The translations under genes were made by a program, and so were the position numbers. The notes beneath the pieces are model-generated. The model was not told the origin of the DNA. It did no database searches and was given only the letters and a program-made list of their open reading frames with translations. Positions 1 to 5,696 of a stretch of DNA of 9,547 nt are shown piece after piece. Positions within the stretch are counted from its first letter, which is position 1, and every line of letters starts with the position of its first letter. This stretch comes from a bacterium (lineage in GTDB: Bacteria; Patescibacteriota; Patescibacteriia; JAACEG01): the NCBI GenBank assembly GCA_027040785.1, contig JALULG010000112.1, positions 1-9,547 of the forward strand. The letters run 5' to 3'.

Positions 1-1056
1 TTCCAATATTGAAGATTTTAAAATTTTAATTTTTTTCTTATCTTCCAATAAAGACCAAGTTCCCGGCCAACCGGAGTAAGCCAATATTTTATTTTGAATA
101 TTTTTCGCTTTGTCATTCCAATTTATTTTTCCGTCGTTTTTAGTGATAATTTTTGTATAAGTGGCTTTTTGGTTATTTTGTTCTTTTGGTTTTAATTTTC
201 CTTTTAGGTAATCGGGAATTATTTTTATTAACAATTCCGCTCCTAAATCAGATAACTTTTCGCTTAATTTCGGATAGTCTTCGTTATTATTGATTTTGAA
301 TTTTTTTTGTTTAACAATCGGACCATGATCCATTTTTTCGTCCATCAATATTATGGAAACGCCGGTTGTTTTATCTCCATTTAAGATAGCGTTTTGGATT
401 GGAGATGGTCCGCGATATTTCGGTAATAATGACGGATGAATATTCAAAGAACCGTATTTGGGAATTTTCAAAATTTCTTTTGGAATAATTTGTCCATAAG
501 AAGCGGTTATTATCATATCCGGCTTGTTTTTTTTAATCTCATTTTTAATTTCATTTATTTTAATCGGATCTAAACAGGGAATTTTAGATTTTAAAGCAAT
601 TTTTTTTATCGGAGAAGGAGTGAGCACTCTTTTTCTTCCCACTTTTTTATCCGGTTGAGTGATAACAAGGATTATCTTAAATTTTTTTTCTTTTAATTTT
701 TTTAATGCCGGAACGGCAAATTCAGAAGTCCCGATAAAAATTATTTTTAATTCTTTTAATTTTCTTTCCTCCTCTTCTTTGTTCATATTTTTGATTACGG
801 TTAAAAAATAAGGCATTTTTTGAGCAATATCTTTTTCCTTAACAATCGCCCAAGCTCTTCTAATAAAATTTTCCGGATATTTTTTGCATAAATTCATTAA
901 GATGGCGACATCACGTCTGTTTTTAATAACATTGAAAGATTCGGCAATTTCAACCGCTAAAAATTGATGAGGTGTTTTTGGCCCTCTCTTTTTTTTATTT
1001 TTTTCGATTTCTTCTTTGCTGAATTTTTTTAAAATATTTTTTAATTTTTCATTCAT
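1..1056 (-). CDS. fmt: Methionyl-tRNA formyltransferase with N-terminal extension (3' end off window)
   Basis: Fmt transfers a formyl group from 10-formyltetrahydrofolate to methionyl initiator tRNA in the cytoplasm. The frame is open from the ATG at 1056 to the left edge (352 codons), so the C-terminus is missing. The core starts near residue 103 (LKIIFIGTSEFAVPAL). It has the formyltransferase signature SLNIHPSLLPKYRG and the catalytic set N205, H207 and D243 (in MDHGPIV), matching Asn106/His108/Asp144 of E. coli Fmt with a constant offset of 99. The C-terminal tRNA-contact domain begins around KINW...SGWPGTWSLL, and about 50-60 residues of it should lie outside the window. Residues 1-98 are extra relative to E. 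coli Fmt: a lysine-rich start, then a helical segment (about 24-90). An internal ATG at 784-786 (M91) would give a normal-length protein, but the upstream frame is open and protein-like, so I chose the long start. The function call is secure; the start is less so. Confidence 0.95.
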   Translation of the reverse strand, partial: MNEKLKNILKKFSKEEIEKNKKKRGPKTPHQFLAVEIAESFNVIKNRRDVAILMNLCKKYPENFIRRAWAIVKEKDIAQKMPYFLTVIKNMNKEEEERKLKELKIIFIGTSEFAVPALKKLKEKKFKIILVITQPDKKVGRKRVLTPSPIKKIALKSKIPCLDPIKINEIKNEIKKNKPDMIITASYGQIIPKEILKIPKYGSLNIHPSLLPKYRGPSPIQNAILNGDKTTGVSIILMDEKMDHGPIVKQKKFKINNNEDYPKLSEKLSDLGAELLIKIIPDYLKGKLKPKEQNNQKATYTKIITKNDGKINWNDKAKNIQNKILAYSGWPGTWSLLEDKKKIKILKSSILE

Positions 1057-1067
1057 AAAATATTTAA

Positions 1068-1091
1068 AAAATGTTGCCAAAGCAACATTTT
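1068..1091 (-). terminator. Hairpin plus T-tract, probable terminator of the MEMO-family gene
   Basis: A perfect 10-bp inverted repeat (AAAATGTTGC / GCAACATTTT, 1068-1077 and 1082-1091) has a 4-nt loop. On the minus strand it is followed by a T-rich run (T6 including the stem end, then AAATATTTT). It lies between the stop of the MEMO-family gene (1115) and the fmt start (1056), as a weak Rho-independent terminator would. It ends only 12 nt before the fmt ATG, so it could instead be a leader hairpin of fmt; I see no convincing fmt promoter between the two genes. Confidence 0.55.
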
Positions 1092-1114
1092 ATTGTTTTA
1101 TTATTTTTTTATAT

Positions 1115-1906
1115 TTAAATTAATTTAAAATTCATAACCAAATAACCGACACCCAAAGGATTTTCGTAAGATAAAAGTTTCGCTTCGTGTTCTATTTCGT
1201 TTAAGACCCCCGATAAAATCGTAAAAGATCTTAAACCGCATTCCTTAGCTTCTTTAATCAGATTTTCATCCATTGTCAATAATTTTCCATAATCTTTTTT
1301 TTCCAATATTTGAATTATCTTTTTGTCAAAAATTTCACCCTTTGGAGAATACGGAGCCGGCGCATTTTCCGTTAAAGCGTGAGATAGGTCTCCGGAAGCG
1401 ATTAAAGCAATTCTTTTATTGCTTCTGCCGATTGTTTTTTTTAGATATCTGCCGAATTCAAAATGATCTTGATAGTCAAGCATTGAAAAAGAAATTGGAA
1501 CTATTTTTACATCCGGAATATTTTTTGTTAAATAATATAAAGGAACCAAAGCTCCGTGATCCAAAGAAGTTTTATGTATCAATTGGATTGGTAAGTTCTT
1601 TTTTTCAGCTCTTATTTTGATCTTATTGATAAAACTGATATCTGATTTAAATTCAAATTTGGTTTCAAAATCTCCAAAAGATTGAAAATCACCATAATAT
1701 TTATCATTAACCTGAACCGTAAAAATATCTTCCTGAATAATTCCGTGAGGGGAAATAATTATTATCGTATCCGGTTTTAAACTGTACAATTCCTCGTTTA
1801 AATATTCCAAGGAATTTTTTGTTTTGGTAATTTCATTTAAATTATTTTTTCCAATGTTTGGAATAAGAACCGGAGGATGAGGACTTATGGCAGCGAATAT
1901 TAACAT
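1115..1906 (-). CDS. MEMO/LigB-like class III extradiol dioxygenase-family protein (AmmeMemoRadiSam protein B type)
   Basis: This 263-residue soluble protein has the hallmarks of the LigB/MEMO fold: an N-terminal SPHPP motif (H10), ISPHG (H54), LDHGALVPLYYL (H117), SGDLSHAL (H176) and a late glutamate in SYENPLGVGYLVM (E248). H10, H54 and E248 occupy the positions of the two-His-one-Glu iron site of LigB-type ring-cleavage dioxygenases, and H176 that of the catalytic histidine. MEMO-type proteins are often encoded beside or fused to AMMECR1 and a radical SAM protein; neither partner is in this window, so the substrate is unknown. The ATG at 1906 lies 10 nt after the stop of the upstream secreted protein gene, so the two are probably co-transcribed. 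No Shine-Dalgarno is visible. Family membership is well supported; enzymatic activity is inferred from conserved ligands only. Confidence 0.88.
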   Translation of the reverse strand: MLIFAAISPHPPVLIPNIGKNNLNEITKTKNSLEYLNEELYSLKPDTIIIISPHGIIQEDIFTVQVNDKYYGDFQSFGDFETKFEFKSDISFINKIKIRAEKKNLPIQLIHKTSLDHGALVPLYYLTKNIPDVKIVPISFSMLDYQDHFEFGRYLKKTIGRSNKRIALIASGDLSHALTENAPAPYSPKGEIFDKKIIQILEKKDYGKLLTMDENLIKEAKECGLRSFTILSGVLNEIEHEAKLLSYENPLGVGYLVMNFKLI

Positions 1907-1916
1907 ATTTTTAAAT

Positions 1917-3332
1917 TTATTTTATGGTTGCGGTGGTAATATTTTTATCTTCAAGAGTGGTATCAATCATTTTTCCGGTAGGATGAATTTCCAATATTCG
2001 TCCGTTAACGGTAAGGATATCACTCCATCTATAACCTAATTCGTTAAAAGTTTCTTCATTGGCAATCGGTCTTTTTTTACCGTTTGAAATAACGAATACT
2101 CTTGGGTCTAAAACAGACTTAATCAATTCCCCGTCTTTTAATTTAACCGGCGCTCCTTTTTTATATTTAGCCAATTCTTTGGGGGTGGCTTTTATGATTT
2201 TTTTGTTTGGAAAATTTATTTCCATAATAATTTTATGCCAAATTGGATACTTAATTCCATCTTTAACAAAAAATACTCCGCCGGTTTTTATATCTTGTAG
2301 CAAAGCTCCTCGAGGATAAATATCTGTTTCGGTAATGGGATTACCTATATTATAATCTTTTATTTCTTCTTTTTCCACTTTTATAATCTCATTTTTATTA
2401 AAACCGATTTTTTTAAAAACTTTGTTTGAACTGATTTTTCTGATTTTATTATCTACAAGCAAATAAATAGTTTTATCAGGGGTTTGCAATAAAGAATAAT
2501 TTGCGTATTTAATCGGTTTTCCGTTTTTATATGCATCTAAAATATTTTTATTAACATCTATTACTTTATCAAAAGAATATCTTGATAAAAAGGCGGATTT
2601 TGACTTAAATAAACGTTTTTTATTATTATCAATCAAGTAAATATCGGTTGTTCCTTTTTCTCTTAATAAAGTTCCGTCGGGATAATAGGTATATTTTTTA
2701 GGAAAATACTTATTCCATATTTTCCAAAAATTATAATTCCCGTAATAAACATGAGGAGTATAATTATATAATGCCGCTGTAGCGTTATTCAAGGGGGTAA
2801 CTATATCAATTGTTTTTGTCTTTGTGTGATAGCGATTAAAAATATAAGTGTTATTTTTTTTGTATCTATATAAATAATTTTCGTCTAAATAGGATCTGAA
2901 TTGCAGGTAAGCGCTGTTTACTTGCCTGTAAAAACCTTTCCATCTGGGATTGCATCCGGAATTATCAGGGCAACCATATCCGGTGGCGGCATTTAATTGT
3001 CCTTCAGAGGGGTGAGGATCTTCTATTAAGCTTTGTTCTTTTTGTAAAAGAACCAACATAAACTTCGGATTGATTTTATTTTTTTGAGATAAGGTGTAAA
3101 TAATTTCCGGAGCTTCTCTTAAAATATTGTTTTTGTCTCGACATTTATAATGTAATAAAAAACTGTGATGATTAGCTAAAAAATCTTTAATGTCTTGGAG
3201 TGTCATTGATTGATAATCGTTCATTTCTTCATCGGAAATTATGTAATTCGGGTCAAACTCCAAGGCAAATATTTCTTTAAAAGGTAAAAAAATTAAAAAT
3301 AATAATAAAAATATGATAAAAGTTTTTTTCAT
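1917..3332 (-). CDS. Secreted lysozyme-like (putative transglycosylase) protein with four C-terminal repeats
   Basis: This 471-residue protein begins with a classic signal peptide (MKK, hydrophobic core to about residue 20, probable cleavage after A23 in KEIFA), so it is exported. Residues 30-60 hold a motif of the type ISDEEMNDYQSMTLQDIKDF. Residues 75-210 look like a lysozyme/SLT-like domain: a KINPKFMLVLLQKEQSLI helix with candidate catalytic E99, then AATGYGCPDNSGC and LYNYTPHVYYGNYNFWKIW. Two Cys (C121, C127) could form a disulfide. Residues 215-455 contain four degenerate repeats of about 55-62 residues. Each has a GxLL/LI start, a VYxI-type strand, a (K/R)KR-I turn and usually a KxGxPI end (about 217-274, 277-333, 338-396 and 397-455). 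Probable role: cell-wall remodelling or attachment. It heads the minus-strand unit from its own promoter. Family-level call is good; enzymatic activity is inferred. Confidence 0.75.
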   Translation of the reverse strand: MKKTFIIFLLLFLIFLPFKEIFALEFDPNYIISDEEMNDYQSMTLQDIKDFLANHHSFLLHYKCRDKNNILREAPEIIYTLSQKNKINPKFMLVLLQKEQSLIEDPHPSEGQLNAATGYGCPDNSGCNPRWKGFYRQVNSAYLQFRSYLDENYLYRYKKNNTYIFNRYHTKTKTIDIVTPLNNATAALYNYTPHVYYGNYNFWKIWNKYFPKKYTYYPDGTLLREKGTTDIYLIDNNKKRLFKSKSAFLSRYSFDKVIDVNKNILDAYKNGKPIKYANYSLLQTPDKTIYLLVDNKIRKISSNKVFKKIGFNKNEIIKVEKEEIKDYNIGNPITETDIYPRGALLQDIKTGGVFFVKDGIKYPIWHKIIMEINFPNKKIIKATPKELAKYKKGAPVKLKDGELIKSVLDPRVFVISNGKKRPIANEETFNELGYRWSDILTVNGRILEIHPTGKMIDTTLEDKNITTATIK

Positions 3333-3382
3333 AGAAAACCGTTTATTATTAAAAAGATAAATCTTATATTTATGATAATTTT

Positions 3383-3411
3383 ATTATAACAAAAATAAGT
3401 TTTTTGAGCAA
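3383..3411 (-). promoter_or_regulatory. Putative promoter for the lysozyme-like/MEMO unit
   Basis: On the minus strand an extended -10, TGTTATAAT, lies at 3391-3383. A weak -35 (TTGCTC, 3411-3406) is 17 nt upstream. The predicted start near 3376 would give a leader of about 45 nt before the ATG at 3332. It is divergent from the CIRCE promoter, and the two -35 boxes are only about 22 bp apart. The -10 is strong and the -35 poor. Confidence 0.55.
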
Positions 3412-3433
3412 GAAAAAAGAAAAATTACAGCTC

Positions 3434-3461
3434 TTGACAAGTTTAAAAAAAGTTTTATAAT
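3434..3461 (+). promoter_or_regulatory. Sigma-70-type promoter of the hrcA heat-shock operon
   Basis: Consensus TTGACA (3434-3439) is separated by 16 nt from consensus TATAAT (3456-3461). Transcription should start around 3467-3468, at the first bases of the CIRCE element, so HrcA bound there would block initiation. Both hexamers match consensus exactly, making this the strongest promoter in the window. Confidence 0.88.
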
Positions 3462-3465
3462 AGAA

Positions 3466-3492
3466 TTAGCACTCAATATTATAGAGTGCTAA
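3466..3492 (+). promoter_or_regulatory. CIRCE operator (HrcA binding site)
   Basis: A perfect 9-9-9 CIRCE: TTAGCACTC (3466-3474), a 9-nt spacer, and GAGTGCTAA (3484-3492). This is the canonical site of HrcA, which represses chaperone operons until heat stress titrates its GroEL helper. It begins 4 nt after the -10 box and ends 10 nt before the hrcA ATG, giving autoregulation of hrcA and probably control of the downstream chaperone genes. It is the only CIRCE seen in the window. Confidence 0.97.
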
Positions 3493-3502
3493 TAAAAAAA
3501 AT

Positions 3503-4183
3503 ATGAAAGAAAGACAAATAAAATTTTTAGACTACACTGTTAGAAATTATATAAAAACCGCTCAACCGGTCGGGTCAAATTTGTTAGCTCAAAAAAGCAA
3601 AGAAAAAGTTTCCCCGGCTACTATCAGAAACGATTTAATGGAATTGGAAAAAGAAGGGTTTTTATATCAACCATACACATCGGCCGGAAGAGTTCCAACC
3701 GAAAAGGGCTATAAATTTTGGTTGAATAATTTTTTTCAAGAAAAAAAAATATCTCAAAAACACGAAAATGAATTGAAAAAAAAATTAAGTTATACCAAAA
3801 ATAATTTTGAACAAAAAATTAAAGAATTGGCTAAAATAACGGCAAATATCACTCATTCTTCCATTGTGGTTGGTTTTTCACAAAATAATGTTTATTATAC
3901 GGGAATTTCTCATCTTTTTTCTCAACCGGAATTTAGAAAATATGAATTGGTTTGCAGTATCTCCGAAGTGGTTGATTCTTTAGATGAAGTAATAGATATT
4001 TTGTATCAAAAAATTGATAAAGAAATAAAATTTTTAATAGGCAGTGAAAATCCTTTTAGCAAAGAGTGTTCAATTATCGCCACAAAATTAAATAGAAATA
4101 TATTGGTTTCACTTTTGGGGCCAATGCGAATGGATTATGAAAATAACGCGGCGGTTTTAAAATATTTACAAAAAATTATTTAA
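3503..4183 (+). CDS. hrcA: Heat-inducible transcription repressor HrcA, compact form
   Basis: HrcA binds CIRCE and represses heat-shock genes. At 226 residues this is far shorter than typical HrcA (about 340). Residues 1-75 form the winged helix-turn-helix, with family motifs QPVGSNLL, VSPATIRNDLMELEKEGFL and TSAGRVPTEKGYKFW. Residues 80-115 are a lysine-rich helical linker. The effector domain keeps GISHLFSQPEF (134-144), the SEVVDSLDEVIDIL stretch (154-167), IGSENP (179-184) and the ending LLGPMRMDYENNAAVLKYL (204-222). The missing roughly 100 residues correspond mainly to the middle domain/inserted dimerisation domain, and both ends are intact, so this looks like a genuine compact form rather than a broken gene. 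The ATG follows the CIRCE by 10 nt with no Shine-Dalgarno. The next gene begins 14 nt downstream, consistent with an operon. Confidence 0.95.
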   Translation: MKERQIKFLDYTVRNYIKTAQPVGSNLLAQKSKEKVSPATIRNDLMELEKEGFLYQPYTSAGRVPTEKGYKFWLNNFFQEKKISQKHENELKKKLSYTKNNFEQKIKELAKITANITHSSIVVGFSQNNVYYTGISHLFSQPEFRKYELVCSISEVVDSLDEVIDILYQKIDKEIKFLIGSENPFSKECSIIATKLNRNILVSLLGPMRMDYENNAAVLKYLQKII

Positions 4184-4197
4184 TATTCATTAACTTT

Positions 4198-5070
4198 ATG
4201 ACTGAAAAAAAATATCCAAAAGTAATTGTCGGAGCTTTTATTTTAAATAATAACAATGAATTACTTTTACTAAAAGGAAAAAAATGGCACAATAAATATG
4301 TTTGTGTTGGCGGAAAGGTTGAATATGGAGAAAAACTTAAAAAAGCTTTAGAAAGAGAAATCAAAGAAGAAACCGGTTTAAAAATTAAAGATTTAAAATT
4401 TTTAGGAGTAAGCGAAGCGACTGATTTGGGTAAAAGTTATCAAAATAAGGATAAACATTTAATTTTTATAGATTACTTGGGGAAAACCGATGAAGTATTA
4501 AATTTAAAATTAAATGATGAACATAGTGATTATAAATGGCTCAAAGTGGAGGATTGGTTAAAGAAGAAAAAAGAAAAATTTGCTCCAAAAGTTTATGAAA
4601 GCATAAAAAAAATATTAGATTTAAAAAAAGAAGAGGATTATCAAGGAAAGTATTTAAGAGCTTTGGCAGATTATGAAAATCTAAAAAAAGAAATGGAAAA
4701 ACAAAAACAAGAATGGATAAGTTTCGCAAATTCAAATTTGATTACGGAAATATTACCTGTTTTGGATAATTTTAAAATTTCAACCAAACATATTCCGGAA
4801 AAAGAAAGAAAAAGTCCTTGGGTTGAAGGAATAATGTATATTCAAAAACAATTGTTAGATGTATTAAAATCACAAGGCGTGGAAGAAATTGAAACAGTGG
4901 GGAAAAAATTTGATCATAATTTGCACGAAGCCGTTAAGGATAATAATTTAAGTGAAGAAGAGAAAAAGAAATTTAAAGAAGGTGAGATTATTAAAGAGGT
5001 CCGCCCGGGATACAAAATGCATGAAAAAGTGATTATTCCGGCAAAAGTGGTGGTTAAAAGTGATAATTAA
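4198..5070 (+). CDS. grpE: Nudix hydrolase-GrpE fusion (DnaK nucleotide exchange factor)
   Basis: This one 290-residue frame joins two domains. Residues about 6-140 are a Nudix domain with a perfect Nudix box at 39-61 (G39, E45, R53, E54, E57, E58, G60; GX5EX7REUXEEXGU). The metal-binding glutamates are present, so diphosphate hydrolysis is plausible, but the substrate cannot be read. Residues about 148-288 are GrpE: KYLRALADYENLKKE (151-165), LPVLDNF (186-192), SQGVEEIETVGKKFDHNLHEAV (225-246) and PGYKMHEKVIIPAKVVV (270-286). GrpE releases ADP from DnaK. The usual long N-terminal coiled coil is largely absent, and Nudix occupies that place. There is no stop between the domains, and no internal start precedes the first conserved GrpE helix, so they are translated together. 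It lies between hrcA and hsp20, in the usual grpE setting. Both domain calls are secure; the reason for the fusion is unknown. Confidence 0.93.
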   Translation: MTEKKYPKVIVGAFILNNNNELLLLKGKKWHNKYVCVGGKVEYGEKLKKALEREIKEETGLKIKDLKFLGVSEATDLGKSYQNKDKHLIFIDYLGKTDEVLNLKLNDEHSDYKWLKVEDWLKKKKEKFAPKVYESIKKILDLKKEEDYQGKYLRALADYENLKKEMEKQKQEWISFANSNLITEILPVLDNFKISTKHIPEKERKSPWVEGIMYIQKQLLDVLKSQGVEEIETVGKKFDHNLHEAVKDNNLSEEEKKKFKEGEIIKEVRPGYKMHEKVIIPAKVVVKSDN

Positions 5071-5082
5071 TTAAAATAACCC

Positions 5083-5137
5083 GTTTGCTTGCAGGATATG
5101 TTCATTTTATAAAGATGACATATTTATGTAAGTAAAC
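5083..5137 (+). promoter_or_regulatory. Long inverted repeat over the putative hsp20 promoter
   Basis: Arms GTTTGCTTGCA (5083-5093) and TGTAAGTAAAC (5127-5137) pair over 11 positions (two as G-U in RNA). Imperfect pairing continues inward (ATATG..TCAT against ATGACATAT) to a short AT-rich loop near 5106-5114. Within it lie a possible -35 TTGCTT (5085-5090) and -10 TATAAA (5108-5113) with a 17-nt spacer. If that promoter is real, the palindrome is centred on its -10 and could act as an operator. If transcription comes from upstream, it is a hairpin ending 9 nt before the hsp20 ATG. It does not match CIRCE. Confidence 0.5.
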
Positions 5138-5146
5138 GTCAAATAT

Positions 5147-5569
5147 ATGAAACTAATCAAACATCCTTGGTTTGAAGATTGGGAAGATTTGGATAAAGTT
5201 TTTACCGATTTACCGGCAATGGTCTCCGGAAATAAAAGTTTTGTTCCGGCAATTGATTTATATCAAAATAAAGATAACGTGATAGTTGAAACTCCTTTGC
5301 CGGGAATTGATCCTGAAAAAGTTGATGTTTCAATTGAAAACGACGTCTTAACGATTAAAGGTCAAAGCGAGCAAAAAAAAGAAGTTGAAGAAAAAGATTA
5401 TTATCGTAAAGAAGTAAGAACAGGATCTTTTTACAGAAATATTGCTTTACCAACTCATGTTTTGGGTGATAAAGCTGAGGCCCAATATGAAAACGGAATA
5501 TTAAAAATCACTATTCCGAAAGCGCCGGAAGCTAAACCTAAAACTATTAAAGTTAAAGCAAAAAAATAA
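5147..5569 (+). CDS. Small heat-shock protein, Hsp20/alpha-crystallin family
   Basis: This 140-residue ATP-independent holdase binds unfolding proteins and passes them to the DnaK system. The alpha-crystallin domain spans about residues 34-126: VPAIDLYQNKDNVIVETPLPGID near the start, VSIENDVLTIKG (61-72), RTGSFYRNIALP (91-102) and the signature AQYENGILKITIPK (112-125). A C-terminal I-x-V motif (TIKV, 133-136) fits the tail that docks neighbouring subunits in oligomers. The short N-terminal arm is rich in W/F (HPWFEDW). Length is normal for bacterial members. The ATG at 5147 follows a 76-nt gap holding an inverted repeat and a possible promoter, so it may be transcribed both from the CIRCE promoter and on its own. 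No Shine-Dalgarno is visible. Confidence 0.96.
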   Translation: MKLIKHPWFEDWEDLDKVFTDLPAMVSGNKSFVPAIDLYQNKDNVIVETPLPGIDPEKVDVSIENDVLTIKGQSEQKKEVEEKDYYRKEVRTGSFYRNIALPTHVLGDKAEAQYENGILKITIPKAPEAKPKTIKVKAKK

Positions 5570-5573
5570 ATAT

Positions 5574-5600
5574 TTTGGATTGGTTTAATACCAATCCAAA
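5574..5600 (+). terminator. Hairpin 1 after hsp20 (possible terminator/attenuator)
   Basis: A perfect 11-bp inverted repeat (TTTGGATTGGT / ACCAATCCAAA, 5-nt loop) starts 4 nt after the hsp20 stop. A T6 run (5607-5612) follows, but 6 nt after the stem, so it is an imperfect Rho-independent terminator. Its 3' arm shares CCAAA (5596-5600) with the next hairpin, so the two RNA structures cannot form together. Confidence 0.5.
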
Positions 5601-5640
5601 GGTTGATTTTTTGTCATAATTGACAAAGGTCAACCTTTGG
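5596..5640 (+). repeat. Hairpin 2, long inverted repeat overlapping the dnaK -35 box
   Basis: Outer arms CCAAAGGTTGA (5596-5606) and TCAACCTTTGG (5630-5640) are perfectly complementary. Inner arms TTTGTCA (5610-5616) and TGACAAA (5621-5627) also pair, with loop TAAT. Two G-U pairs and a single bulge connect the two stems, giving about 20 pairs in total. A consensus -35 TTGACA lies inside the inner palindrome (5620-5625). It may work as a DNA operator, an RNA structure competing with hairpin 1, or both. Confidence 0.6.
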
Positions 5641-5649
5641 AAATTTAAT
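5620..5649 (+). promoter_or_regulatory. Putative internal promoter for dnaK
   Basis: Perfect TTGACA (5620-5625) is followed after 18 nt by TTTAAT (5644-5649, 5 of 6 matches to TATAAT). Initiation near 5656 would give a leader of about 54 nt carrying the 15-bp hairpin before the dnaK ATG. No CIRCE is present here, so control would differ from the hrcA promoter. Because AT-rich DNA gives chance -10 boxes, the consensus -35 carries most of the weight. Confidence 0.5.
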
Positions 5650-5661
5650 AAATTAATTAAC

Positions 5662-5696
5662 ATTTGATTGTTTTATTAGAAATAAAACAATCAAAT
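5662..5696 (+). promoter_or_regulatory. 15-bp AU-rich hairpin in the dnaK leader
   Basis: A perfect inverted repeat, ATTTGATTGTTTTAT / ATAAAACAATCAAAT (5662-5676, 5682-5696), has loop TAGAA. It ends 13 nt before the dnaK ATG. There is no T-run after it, so it is not a terminator on this strand. Its position and almost all-A/U stem would suit an RNA that melts on heating or a 5' stabilising hairpin. The structure is certain as sequence; the role is inference. Confidence 0.6.

Noticed and set aside
1273..1620. Plus-strand open frame of 115 codons
   Set aside because: It lies wholly antisense to the conserved MEMO-family gene and has no recognisable protein features.
2059..2319. Plus-strand open frame of 86 codons
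   Set aside because: Antisense shadow of the lysozyme-like gene; hydrophobic content comes from the complement of lysine-rich codons.
5093..5112. Tiny leader frame in the hsp20 upstream region (ATG at 5098, four codons then TAA) preceded by AGGA
   Set aside because: AGGA is only 1 nt from the ATG, too close to serve as a ribosome binding site, and a four-codon peptide cannot be supported from sequence alone.
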